Assembly (NCBI GenBank): GCA_937923175.1
Contig: CALALB010000023.1
Coordinates: 1 to 64,000 of the forward strand
Direction of reading: 5' to 3'
DNA length: 64,000 bases
Origin: an uncultured Chromatiaceae bacterium
GTDB taxonomy: Bacteria; Pseudomonadota; Gammaproteobacteria; Chromatiales; Chromatiaceae
The notes under the pieces were generated by a model. That model did not search any database, was not told the DNA's origin, and saw only the letters and a program-made list of their open reading frames with translations. This document shows, one piece after another, positions 21,501 to 30,115 of the stretch. The stretch's first letter is position 1; each line of letters begins with the position of its first letter. The translations under genes and the position numbers were made by a program.

Positions 21501-23611
21501 TTAAGGTCGCCGATCGTTTCGGTGAGGGAGCAGTCGGTCATATCCCCCAGGTACTCTATCACCGCGCCGACTGGCACCTAGAGGTAAACCCTGATTTTGA
21601 GCTGATCAGCAAGGTTTTGGCATCCCATCTCAAACGGCGCCGACTGCGTGCCCGGATTTGTCCGACCTCGGTAGCCGGGATCCAATGGCTCGATTTTCCC
21701 CCCTCGCCCGGGGTGCAGACGGCACTGGTGCTGCTCACCCGCAGCGATCCCCAGGCAATTGCGGTAACACTTGACTCGATTCGCTCGCAGCTCGATCTTG
21801 CCGAGATCCTGATCCTGGACTTCAAGCGTAAGGGCGCGCGGGAACCTCTGGTCAGCCGTGCTCCAAACATCCGTTGGCAGCGAGCCGAGGGATCCCTGGC
21901 CCGGGCGCTCAACCGCGCCCTGCGCGCCCTTAAAGCCGAGCGGGTCTTGGTGATCCATGATGGGCTAAGCGCCCCCCCGCATGCAGGTCTGGTGTTTCTC
22001 CTCGGCTTGATCGATCGACCCGAGGTCGCCCTGGTGGGGCCCTGTATCCTGGATCCAGGGGGGCGTATCCTCCAAGGCTATCCCATCCTGGGGTTTTGGC
22101 CGCTCGGCGCCCTAGGCCAGGTCCATCGCGGCCAGAGGTTGGCCGAGACCGGTGGCCTTCTCGACCGCCATCTGTGCGTCCAACGCTGTGCGACAGTCTC
22201 GGAGCAGGCCTTTATCTTGTGGCGACCGGCGTTCATCGAGACCGGTGGATTCGATGAGACGCATTATCCAGACGCCTGGTTTTTGCTCGATCTGGGGCTG
22301 CGGCTGCGTGCCCTGGGCTATCAGACACTCTGGACACCCCATGTTACCCTGGTGGCCGAGGCCAGGGGTAGCTTTCAGCTCTATCGCCGGCGAAGCCTCC
22401 GCGATCTTGAGGTCGCAGAGGAGACAGCCAGGCTGTATGAGCGTTGGTTGCCACAGCTTGCCCGCGATCCGGCCTACAACCCGAATCTCAGCCTCCGCCG
22501 CTTTGACGCTGCACCTGAAACCGAGATCCCTGTCTCCTGGGACCCAGAACTGGGCCAACACCCGCGTATCCTCGGTTTTCCAGGCGACCTGACAGGCAGT
22601 GGTCATTACCGGGTGATCGACCCGCTCTCGGCCCTGCAGGGGAAGGGTCTGGCCTGTACTGCCTGGATCGACCCCGCTCCATCGGTCCGTCCACCAAGCC
22701 CAGTAGAGCTCGAGCGGATGGCCCCTGATGTCTTATTGCTCCATAATGCCCTCCATGATCGGCATCTCCAGGCGCTTGCCTTGTATCGGCGCTACAACCA
22801 GACCAGATTGCTCTTCTCGCTCGATGATCTGCTCACCCATCTTCCCCCCTGGAACCCCTTCAGACAGACCAATTATCCTGATCTCGAGCGGCGGCTCGAT
22901 CAGGCCTTGACGCTGTGCGACCGGCTCTTGGTGAGCACCCCAATGCTTGCCGAATGTTATAGCGAGAAACATGGCGACATCCGGGTGATCCCTAATCGCC
23001 TGGTACGCGCCCGTTGGCAGGGTCTGGCTGAGAAGGCTGCAGCCATGAGGCACAAGGCCAAGAAACGGCGCCCGCGGATCGGTTGGGCGGGGGCGGCGCA
23101 GCATCAGGGTGACCTGGAATGGCTTGCGCCCGTGGTCGAGGCGCTGGCTGGCGAGGCCGAGTGGTATTTCTTCGGGATGTGTCCGGAGACGCTCAGGCCC
23201 TATGCCGCCGGTGTCTGGCCAATGGTCGGGTTTGCTGAATATCCAAAGACCCTAGCTAGCCTAGGATTTGATGTTGCCATTGCCCCTTTGGCGTTGCATG
23301 ATTTCAACCGTTGTAAAAGCAACCTCAAGATCCTGGAATACGGCGCCCTCGGGATCCCAGTTATCTGCACTGATATCGAGCCTTATCGCATGGCCCCTGT
23401 CGAGCGTCTGCCCAATCGACCAGGCCCGTGGATCGAGGCGTTGCGGGCGCGTCTCGCCGATCTTGAAACCGCTGAGCAAGAAGGCCAGCAACTCAGACAC
23501 TGGGTGGAAAGCCACTGGATGCTTGAGGATCATCTGGCCAGCTGGAACGAGGCGTTGGTCTTTTCAGACAAGGGTTCACCAGAGATAGCAACAAGGGGGC
23601 AATCGTCATGA
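18551..23611 (+). CDS. Giant multi-domain glycosyltransferase (GT2-GT4-GT2-GT2-GT4 modules), 1686 aa
   Basis: PEILIPVFNGYESVRRCLDSVLRYTP GT2 start; LLYVLHEYHSLGGTEIHARALM...EETFCLTIAELQALGVPVLAFAVGAIPE GT4; FVYTDEDRIAEDGRRYRPCFKPDFDLDLLRSRDYLGGLCLIRR GT2; C-term IGWAGAAQHQGDLEWLAPVVEAL...LGIPVICTDIEPYR GT4-like. Confidence 0.85.
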   Translation: MTKPNSTQLAEPEILIPVFNGYESVRRCLDSVLRYTPESCPIRILDDASTDLRLLGWLDELERQEPRVQLRRADENLGFVGNVNRGLASAQGDVIVLNSDTLITPGWVERLIGCAASDERIGIVCPLSNNATILSVPWMNEDNPIPDGLGIERFAALIAASSARRYPRLPVAVGFCMLIRQAVIRRIGLLHRAYRHGYGEECDYSLRAWEAGFEVACCDDAFVYHQGEQSFGAVPGLAKLKQRNEAVLLSRWPFYHGLIRRFCQLNPLRDVQERILAGLAQARGDQAPHLLYVLHEYHSLGGTEIHARALMTGLADDYRISLIFPGETDPYRDFQCVDEDGRWRVLAYQRALIETGPKLFGYPAALRNPSVEASFARLLAGGAVRLVHFHHLLGWGSLELPLIARRLGAAVILSLHDYFLFCPVFDLLSPQGLPCGRDCVDPEDDRCLDCLLHYPNTIEDRDELRAYLGLRQQKILAILEAAEAIVVPSGFVLQRFLSAYGPELALKVRVIPHGLPQLGSPMALRPSDSFRLGVFANLTRRKGAEHLIEAIRLLKHRRSLQVLQFGGVEPGYRQALSAAGIQMRGTYRHLDLKRLVAEVDLAVVPSVYEETFCLTIAELQALGVPVLAFAVGAIPERITDGQSGFLVEELSARALAERIQALIANPRQLRQVRTYLRQQRPKRLEDNLKDYAALYEQSLGVGARSKSDLQKVLAELQTGPEGAPLEMGYALLSSVLPDWGNGQGRHHPDLDPGLGWEKGGIEPRVLAPQSGLDSWSGARTQRRPLAYGSVSERRWLESAGRYAPPSCYGLEGTAKDLDLVLVILEPMAETGSLSRTLDSIPLPQGRLQLLVVSNSDDLPAHPRCVWLRPGPGQSVARLINLWIAEHPSDWIGWITAGDQLHPSAFDLIASWIARHPDWRFVYTDEDRIAEDGRRYRPCFKPDFDLDLLRSRDYLGGLCLIRRDAFLACGGLIPQPAVAQLDLCLKVADRFGEGAVGHIPQVLYHRADWHLEVNPDFELISKVLASHLKRRRLRARICPTSVAGIQWLDFPPSPGVQTALVLLTRSDPQAIAVTLDSIRSQLDLAEILILDFKRKGAREPLVSRAPNIRWQRAEGSLARALNRALRALKAERVLVIHDGLSAPPHAGLVFLLGLIDRPEVALVGPCILDPGGRILQGYPILGFWPLGALGQVHRGQRLAETGGLLDRHLCVQRCATVSEQAFILWRPAFIETGGFDETHYPDAWFLLDLGLRLRALGYQTLWTPHVTLVAEARGSFQLYRRRSLRDLEVAEETARLYERWLPQLARDPAYNPNLSLRRFDAAPETEIPVSWDPELGQHPRILGFPGDLTGSGHYRVIDPLSALQGKGLACTAWIDPAPSVRPPSPVELERMAPDVLLLHNALHDRHLQALALYRRYNQTRLLFSLDDLLTHLPPWNPFRQTNYPDLERRLDQALTLCDRLLVSTPMLAECYSEKHGDIRVIPNRLVRARWQGLAEKAAAMRHKAKKRRPRIGWAGAAQHQGDLEWLAPVVEALAGEAEWYFFGMCPETLRPYAAGVWPMVGFAEYPKTLASLGFDVAIAPLALHDFNRCKSNLKILEYGALGIPVICTDIEPYRMAPVERLPNRPGPWIEALRARLADLETAEQEGQQLRHWVESHWMLEDHLASWNEALVFSDKGSPEIATRGQSS
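20714..20740. repeat. Palindromic repeat-like hairpin inside the glycosyltransferase linker
   Basis: GGCGCACCCC-TAGAGAT-GGGGTACGCC, 10-bp stem with one mismatch, inside coding sequence. Confidence 0.45.
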
Positions 23612-25026
23612 GTCGGAGCAAAGCAGGGCACGCCGCAATCAGCGCGGCGATCTTGGGGCTTGCCTGCTATGGGCAGGGGGGTGAAACCACAGCGGATGAG
23701 CTGATCGGCGGGGGGTGGCTTGTCGTGCCCGCTTCGACCCCAGCGGACCAACCAGCGACTGCACTCGCAAGCGGTGCGCCCATCGAGCAGGCTGCGGGTT
23801 CGACTGGAAATACCAATACGCAGAGCCTTGCCGGAACTGTGTATGACATCTGTCGCAGCGAGGGTAATGCCGGAACCCTCTTCCAGAACGACTGTAGCCT
23901 ACTGCTCGGCGGTGCAGCCCAGGACCCGGCGGGTACCGCCCAGGCGTTGATTGCGCTGACCCCCGACCAGATCCTTGCCCCGCGTAATGAGTCAGTACAG
24001 CAGGTCCAGGCAGGGCTTGGGGTCCTTGCCATGCGGATGGAGGGATTACGCTCGGCCGGGCGTGCCACCACCCCTGAGCGCATTGCGGCTCAGATCCTGC
24101 GCCAGGCCACCGGCGGGGGGGCGAGCGCTGATCTTGACCTGGGCCGTGGCGGGGCATTTTTCAATCTCAAATATCTGGACACCGAACAGGATCGCAACCG
24201 CTATACCACAGGCTATGATCAGGACGGTGTGCGCTTAACCTTGGGCGCCGATTATCGGCTCCAGGACAATCTCATCCTGGGTCTATTCGCCAACTATGCC
24301 TCAGCTGAGACCAGCTATTGGCTCAAAAAGGGCAATATGGATACCCGGACCTGGGGTCTGGGTCTTTATGGAACCTATTATTGGGACGGTGGCGGCTTTA
24401 TCGAGGGCTCGGTCGGGTATGATACCCATGATTATGATCTGACCCGCCGAATCGATTACAGCATCGTGGTCAATGGGGTGCAGACCGATGTGCGCCAAAA
24501 CGCCACCTCAGACCCCGATGGACGGACATTTTATGTAAGCCTGGGTGGCGGTTATCAACTCGAGCAACAGGCATTCACCCTAACGCCGAGCCTGAAGTTC
24601 AATTATCTGCGTACCCATCTGGACTCATATAGCGAGCGTCTATCCAATCCCAATGCGCCCGGTGGGGGTATGGGTATGGCCTTTGAGTCACAGACCCATG
24701 AATCATTCACCTCGCGTTTGGGGTTCACGATTGCTCGTGCCTTTAGTTCAGGGAGCGGGGTCTGGGTCCCGCAATTGAGCCTTGATTGGGTGCATGAGTT
24801 CTTGGGCGATCAGGAGGCCCTGCAGGCGCGATTCATCGATGATCTTGCCGGCACCCCATTGCTCCTAACCACCATGAGCCCAGACCGTAATTACTTCGAT
24901 CTGGGGGTGGGTCTCTCCGGTCAATTTGCCCAGGGACGCTCGGCGTTCATCTCGATCAATAAGCTCTTAGGCTACGAGGACATCGAGCATTACACCATCA
25001 CAGGCGGGGTACGGATGGAATTCTAG
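23608..25026 (+). CDS. Autotransporter-type outer-membrane beta-barrel protein
   Basis: 472 aa with alternating-hydrophobicity barrel strands, terminal aromatic Phe (VRMEF*), short N-terminal region; overlaps upstream GT stop by 4 bp (ATGA). Confidence 0.75.
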   Translation: MSRSKAGHAAISAAILGLACYGQGGETTADELIGGGWLVVPASTPADQPATALASGAPIEQAAGSTGNTNTQSLAGTVYDICRSEGNAGTLFQNDCSLLLGGAAQDPAGTAQALIALTPDQILAPRNESVQQVQAGLGVLAMRMEGLRSAGRATTPERIAAQILRQATGGGASADLDLGRGGAFFNLKYLDTEQDRNRYTTGYDQDGVRLTLGADYRLQDNLILGLFANYASAETSYWLKKGNMDTRTWGLGLYGTYYWDGGGFIEGSVGYDTHDYDLTRRIDYSIVVNGVQTDVRQNATSDPDGRTFYVSLGGGYQLEQQAFTLTPSLKFNYLRTHLDSYSERLSNPNAPGGGMGMAFESQTHESFTSRLGFTIARAFSSGSGVWVPQLSLDWVHEFLGDQEALQARFIDDLAGTPLLLTTMSPDRNYFDLGVGLSGQFAQGRSAFISINKLLGYEDIEHYTITGGVRMEF

Positions 25027-25040
25027 GGGCAATGCACCTG

Positions 25041-25079
25041 CCCTAGGGGACGCGATGCGTACCCTAGGGCTTTGTTTCT
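25041..25079 (+). terminator. Bidirectional rho-independent-like terminator
   Basis: CCCTAGGGGACGC-GAT-GCGTACCCTAGGG (13-bp stem, 1 mismatch) followed by CTTTGTTTCT on +. Confidence 0.65.
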
Positions 25080-27769
25080 ATCCCCCGGATGGCTGCGACC
25101 AGCGCTTGGAGCCGTGCTGTCATCTCAAGGGTGCGCTGCGGGCGGCTGATGAGCGCCTCCCTGTTCCACCGCCAAATCCAGCCCTCTGGGATCAGATCGA
25201 GTTCCCTGAAGACCCGCTGCGCCTCGGACTCGGGGTCTTGGGCCAGCTGTTCATAGATCACCCGCACCGGCTTGATGCCATAGAGCGTAAAGAGGTTGTT
25301 AAACTGGCCTTGGGCAAAGGTGATCGTCTCGAGGCGGGCGATCAGATCCTCTGGAGTCAGCTCGGCAAGCACCCTCTTCAGGTGTTTTTCTGGATAGGGT
25401 CCGCTCCAACAACCAGTGCGCTCGGCAACCAGATAGGACATGGCTTGGGCCAAGAGGTCCTGGCGCTCGATCCAGATGAACCTGACCCTGGGCCAATAGT
25501 TGGGGATTACCCCAACGCGCCATAAGAAAAAGAGCTGGTCCCAACTGAGCTTGACCGCAAACCTGGGCCCAAGCTCGGTCCTGAGATGGGCCAGATAACC
25601 CGGCAGATCCTGGATCCCTCGGGTCTCGCAGATCTCGATCAGGCGTTGGCTATCGAAGAGCTCTTCGGCGCGATTGATCAAACCGCTGGCGGCGAGCGAC
25701 TCGGCGAGCAGGTTCGAGCCGCTGCGGTTGGTAAAGGCGATGACTATGACCAGCTCAGGGCACTCGCGCAGGGAGGGCGGTCGAGGTGGGGGACGCTCGG
25801 GTAGATAGCGGGCAAAATAACCCAGGATCTCCTGCTCGTGGATCCCTGGTCGATAATCGATCAGCCAGGGCGAGGGAGTGGATGGCTCTGGTAAGTCGGC
25901 CAGGGGCGCCTCGGGGTCGGTCTCCGCGAGTCTGATCCGCCCGAGCAACCACTGCGTATCAGCGAGATAGACCGCAAGCGACTGAGCCTTCGGTAGCTGA
26001 GCGACGGTCAGGTGGAAGGCATAACGGCCATCGCCCTTGCCTGCCTGCACCAAATCCTCGCGCAGGCCATCGGCGCGCAGCCGCTGCCAGGGCTGATCAT
26101 CGAGCCTCAGCTCAACCCAGAGGCGTAGATGCGGGTATCGCGGCGCCCAGATCCAGCCGTGCAGGTCCCCCCTGATGAGCCCATCGAGATGGCCCTCGAT
26201 CAGCTCGCTCGGGGTGTCGGGGCCCAGCCGCCGCACCTCAGCGAGCAAGCGAGCAGAGGTCTCAGGGTCATTGGCGCGCCAGCGTTCGATGATTTGACGA
26301 TTGCTCAGGGTTGCCTCTGGCAGCTCAGGCAAGAGACGTTCGCCCCAGGCCGCCTCCAGCCAGGCGCGATACTGGGCGAGCTGATCAGGGATGGAGTGCT
26401 GATGGGGTCCGTAGCCATGCTTGAGACAATGGGCGCAAAGCGCCTGGGGATAATGCTGTTCGCTGATCCCAGAGCGGATCGCCCGGAATGGCAGGCCTTG
26501 CCAGATGGCGCGAGCATTGGCTTCATGGAGATTGCCGAGCGAGGGGCCGCCTTCATAGGCAAAACAACAAGGCTTGGTGTGACCGCTGCGCCGGACATAG
26601 AGCGTCTTGAAGGGCTCAAGACAATAAAAGGGCTCGGTGCCCTGATACGGGCCGAAGGCCAACGCCTGCTCGAGAGACTCGCCCTCTAACTGCCAGGTAT
26701 TGAGCAAGGATCCTGTCCGATAGCCTGGCGGCGGCTGATGGGGAATCAGCCGGCGGGCAGCCTCCGGCAGCTCGGCCAGAGTCAGGGTGGCGCTGACATC
26801 GCCGCGCGCTGTTCTCCAGGCCGTTTCATCTGCAACCGCGGTCTGGCGATACTGATCGGTCGATAGGATGACCCCGTGCGCCCTTGCCCGCCGTTCGGCC
26901 TCCTCGAGGATCGGCCCATCGATCCAGGGGCGAAAGATTGCCCGATGCCCAGCAAGCTCCTTGGTGGTTTCAAAGGTCTGGAGCGCCTTGAGATGGATCA
27001 CCTCGACCCCCGCAGTAGCCATCAGATCCACAAAGTCAGGCAGTTCCCTGACCTGGTGTTCGAAGGCGATGGTATTGACCTCGAGGCGCGGATAAGGCCG
27101 ACCCGCGGCCTTTTTACCCGCAGCCAACCGCTGAATGCCTGCCAGAAGCCTTTCAAACCCTCCGCCCAGATAGATCGACTCATACTCCTTGGCAGTGGTG
27201 CCCGAGACGCTGACCGTGACGCTGAAGACCCAGTGCTCGACCAAAAGGGCACAGAGCGCCTCATCGAGATGCATTCCATTGGTAAAAAAATCGATCAGTA
27301 CCCGATATTCGCCGAGCCGCTTGATGAGAGTGGCAAAATCCGGATGCAAAGTGGGTTCGCCATAGCCAAAACAGTGGACGCTGATCACCTGGGGCAAGAG
27401 GGGGACAAGGCTTGGCCAGAGTCGATCGAGGTCGATAAACCCCCGTTCCTGTTCCTTGATAGAGAACAAGCGGCTGGGGCTTAGCCCCGAGAAGGTCGGG
27501 CACATGGCGCATTTGAGGTCGCAGACATTGCTAACCTCGAGGAAAAGCTCGGCTGGGCACTCGGGCAGAGGCCCTCCCTGAGACCAGCTGGCAAGACGCG
27601 CGAGTGCGGCAAGCCGCTCAGGCCACCAGGGTGGATCGATGTTATCCCCTGGTTCAGCCGTGGCCATTGCCTGGGCAGTGCGTGCTCGATCAGTACCAGG
27701 CTGGAGGGCATGGGTGGAAGACCCGATCTGGGGCGCAAACCGCTCAGGGGTAAAGGGATCGGTGGTCAT
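25064..27769 (-). CDS. Radical SAM/SPASM domain protein fused to a beta-sandwich domain and a C-terminal Stf0-like sulfotransferase
   Basis: EVSNVCDLKCAMCPTF (CX3CX2C); SPASM-like EPFYCLEPFKTLYVRRSGHTKPCCFAYEG...CAHCLKHGYG; GHLDGLIRGDLHGWIWAPRYPHL...GKGDGRYAFHL; IAFTNRSGSNLLAESLAASGLINRAEELFDSQRL...FAVKLSWDQLFFL. Confidence 0.82.
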   Translation of the reverse strand: MTTDPFTPERFAPQIGSSTHALQPGTDRARTAQAMATAEPGDNIDPPWWPERLAALARLASWSQGGPLPECPAELFLEVSNVCDLKCAMCPTFSGLSPSRLFSIKEQERGFIDLDRLWPSLVPLLPQVISVHCFGYGEPTLHPDFATLIKRLGEYRVLIDFFTNGMHLDEALCALLVEHWVFSVTVSVSGTTAKEYESIYLGGGFERLLAGIQRLAAGKKAAGRPYPRLEVNTIAFEHQVRELPDFVDLMATAGVEVIHLKALQTFETTKELAGHRAIFRPWIDGPILEEAERRARAHGVILSTDQYRQTAVADETAWRTARGDVSATLTLAELPEAARRLIPHQPPPGYRTGSLLNTWQLEGESLEQALAFGPYQGTEPFYCLEPFKTLYVRRSGHTKPCCFAYEGGPSLGNLHEANARAIWQGLPFRAIRSGISEQHYPQALCAHCLKHGYGPHQHSIPDQLAQYRAWLEAAWGERLLPELPEATLSNRQIIERWRANDPETSARLLAEVRRLGPDTPSELIEGHLDGLIRGDLHGWIWAPRYPHLRLWVELRLDDQPWQRLRADGLREDLVQAGKGDGRYAFHLTVAQLPKAQSLAVYLADTQWLLGRIRLAETDPEAPLADLPEPSTPSPWLIDYRPGIHEQEILGYFARYLPERPPPRPPSLRECPELVIVIAFTNRSGSNLLAESLAASGLINRAEELFDSQRLIEICETRGIQDLPGYLAHLRTELGPRFAVKLSWDQLFFLWRVGVIPNYWPRVRFIWIERQDLLAQAMSYLVAERTGCWSGPYPEKHLKRVLAELTPEDLIARLETITFAQGQFNNLFTLYGIKPVRVIYEQLAQDPESEAQRVFRELDLIPEGWIWRWNREALISRPQRTLEMTARLQALVAAIRGIETKP

Positions 27770-27988
27770 CGGGGTCTGTCGGCCAAATGGAACTCAGGTC
27801 GGTGCTCCGCACGGGTTGCGGCTATCCTTTCGCAGCTCTATTGTCCATCCCAGGGAACATCACCCCGACGAAAGTCTGGGACCGAAGGCTTCCCTTCGAT
27901 TTACAGGGCGTCTTTAGACCGTTAGTCTTGAGCACAACAACCAGGCTTGCAAGACCATTGACCCTCTAGATGAGCGGGTGATGAGCAA

Positions 27989-29821
27989 ATGTGCGGGATC
28001 GTCGGTGCCATCGCGCAACGGCCGGTCGCGGCCATCCTGATGGAGGGGCTGCGCCGGCTCGAATATCGCGGCTATGACTCGGCGGGGATCGCCGTGCTCG
28101 ATGATTCGGGTAGGCTCAAGCGCGTGCGGGTGCTCGGCAAGGTGGCGCGTCTGGCCGAGGCGCTCGCTGCCGATCCGCTGCCGGGGACGCTCGGGATCGC
28201 CCATACCCGCTGGGCGACCCATGGCGAACCTGCTATTCACAATGCTCACCCCCATCTCAGCGCCGAGCGTTGCGCCCTGGTCCATAACGGGATCATCGAG
28301 AATCACGAGGCGCTCAGGCAAGAGCTGCGCGCTGCCGGTCATGTCTTTACCTCTCAGACCGATACCGAGGTCGCGGTCCATGCCATTCAGTCCGCCTTGG
28401 CAGGCGGTTTGCCCCTAGTCGAGGCGGTCCGCACGACTGTTCAGCAGCTGCGCGGCGCCTATGCCTTGGCGGTGATCGATGGCCAGGACCCCGACCACCT
28501 GGTGGCGGTGCGTCAGGGCAGCCCCTTGGTGATCGGGGTGGGCTTTGGTGAGCATTTTATCGCCTCGGATGCCTGCGCCCTGCTGCCGGTGACCAGCCGC
28601 TTTATCTTTTTGGAGGATGGCGATCTTGCTGAGCTAAGACGCGACGGCCTGCAGATCTGGGATCGCGCCGGTCAGTGCGTCGAGCGCCCCCTGCGGACCC
28701 TGTTTCTACCCGTCGAGGCGACCGAGCGCGGACCCTATCGGCATTATATGCAAAAGGAGATCCTAGAACAGCCGCGGGCCATCGCCGATACCCTCGAAGG
28801 TCGGATCCTGGGCAATCGGGTGCCGCTCGAGATCTTTGGCCCCTATGCCGCTGAGGTCCTGGGTCAGAGCCAAGCGGTCCAAATCGTCGCCTGCGGGACG
28901 AGCCATCATGCCGGTCTGGTCGCACGCTATTGGATCGAGGCCCATGCTGGACTGCCCTGTCAGGTTGAGATCGCCAGCGAATATCGCTATCGCCGCGCGG
29001 TGGTGCGACCGGGGACCCTGTTTGTGGCGATCTCCCAGTCGGGCGAGACGGCCGATACGCTCGCCGCCCTGCGTCATGCCAAGGGGGCAGGATATCTCGC
29101 GACCCTCGCCATCTGCAATGTACCTGAAAGCGCCCTAGCCCGCGAATCCGACCTGGTCTTTTTGACCCATGCAGGTCCAGAGATCGGGGTGGCCTCGACC
29201 AAGGCATTTACCACCCAATTGGTCGCCCTATTGCTTTTAACTGTCGCCCTTGGGCGCTGTCACGGCCTGACGCCTGAGGCCGAGGGTCATATCGCGGATC
29301 TCTTGCGCCGTCTGCCTGGCCGGATGGAGAAGGTTTTAGCCCTTGATCCGGCGATCGCTGAGCTTGCCGAGATCTTTATCGACAAACAGCATACCCTATT
29401 CCTAGGGCGGGGTGAGCATTATCCCATTGCCTTAGAAGGGGCCCTGAAGTTGAAGGAGATCTCCTATATCCATGCCGAGGGCTACCCAGCAGGCGAGCTC
29501 AAGCACGGACCCTTGGCCTTGATCGATGAACAGATGCCAGTGGTTGCAGTCGCGCCCAATGATACCTTGCTGGAAAAGCTCAAATCCAACCTCGAAGAGG
29601 TTCGGGCACGCGGGGGTCAGTTGGTGGTCTTCGCTGATCAGACTGTGCCCCTGGTCGAGGCCCCAGGGATTCGGGTGGTGCGTCTGGCAGCGACCAATGA
29701 TCTCGTTGACCCAATGCTTTTTACAGCCCCTTTACAGCTGCTAGCCTATCATGTTGCAGTACTCAAGGGGACCGATGTGGATCAGCCGCGTAACCTAGCC
29801 AAGTCAGTGACAGTGGAATAG
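27989..29821 (+). CDS. glmS: Glutamine--fructose-6-phosphate aminotransferase (isomerizing)
   Basis: [34 protein letters not shown]-term [11 protein letters not shown]. Confidence 0.98.
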   Translation: MCGIVGAIAQRPVAAILMEGLRRLEYRGYDSAGIAVLDDSGRLKRVRVLGKVARLAEALAADPLPGTLGIAHTRWATHGEPAIHNAHPHLSAERCALVHNGIIENHEALRQELRAAGHVFTSQTDTEVAVHAIQSALAGGLPLVEAVRTTVQQLRGAYALAVIDGQDPDHLVAVRQGSPLVIGVGFGEHFIASDACALLPVTSRFIFLEDGDLAELRRDGLQIWDRAGQCVERPLRTLFLPVEATERGPYRHYMQKEILEQPRAIADTLEGRILGNRVPLEIFGPYAAEVLGQSQAVQIVACGTSHHAGLVARYWIEAHAGLPCQVEIASEYRYRRAVVRPGTLFVAISQSGETADTLAALRHAKGAGYLATLAICNVPESALARESDLVFLTHAGPEIGVASTKAFTTQLVALLLLTVALGRCHGLTPEAEGHIADLLRRLPGRMEKVLALDPAIAELAEIFIDKQHTLFLGRGEHYPIALEGALKLKEISYIHAEGYPAGELKHGPLALIDEQMPVVAVAPNDTLLEKLKSNLEEVRARGGQLVVFADQTVPLVEAPGIRVVRLAATNDLVDPMLFTAPLQLLAYHVAVLKGTDVDQPRNLAKSVTVE

Positions 29822-29901
29822 GCTTGGTTGATGCCTCTAGGCGACCAGGGCTTGACGAGTGAGCGAAATCCCCCAGCCTCTTGCTCAGGATCATACTTAT
29901 A

Positions 29902-30052
29902 CTAAGGAAGCTCTGCCTAACCCGGCGAGCGGGATAGAGGGCCACGCGCCCGGAGCGCGAGCCGCGAGACATCACATAGCGTTAGGCGAGGGAGCGAGCA
30001 CCGCGCAACGCAGCGATGCGCCCGCGCAGTCAGTGATGCAGAGCTTCCCTAA
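29902..30052. mobile_element. MITE-like element (143 bp plus 4-bp target duplications)
   Basis: CTAA-GGAAGCTCTGC (29902-29916) ... GCAGAGCTTCC-CTAA (30038-30052): perfect 11-bp inverted repeats with CTAA direct duplication; internal GCCTAAC/GTTAGGC inverted pair; no ORF. Confidence 0.75.
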
Positions 30053-30115
30053 ATTCAAGACCCTCCGCCCAAAGACGGATCCAGGATCCGCTGATCCAGT
30101 CCTCAGGGATTGCCT

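Noticed and set aside
25055-25525. 156-aa + strand ORF opposite the radical SAM fusion
   Set aside because: Antisense to a strongly supported CDS; composition and lack of motifs indicate a spurious ORF.
27770-27988. Possible glmS ribozyme or leader regulation (hairpin CGAAGG-CTTC-CCTTCG at 27883-27898)
   Set aside because: glmS ribozymes are essentially a Firmicutes-type feature and the conserved core was not seen; a single short hairpin is insufficient.
28602-29207. 201-aa - strand ORF opposite glmS
   Set aside because: Arg/Pro/Gly-rich translation typical of antisense shadow ORFs.
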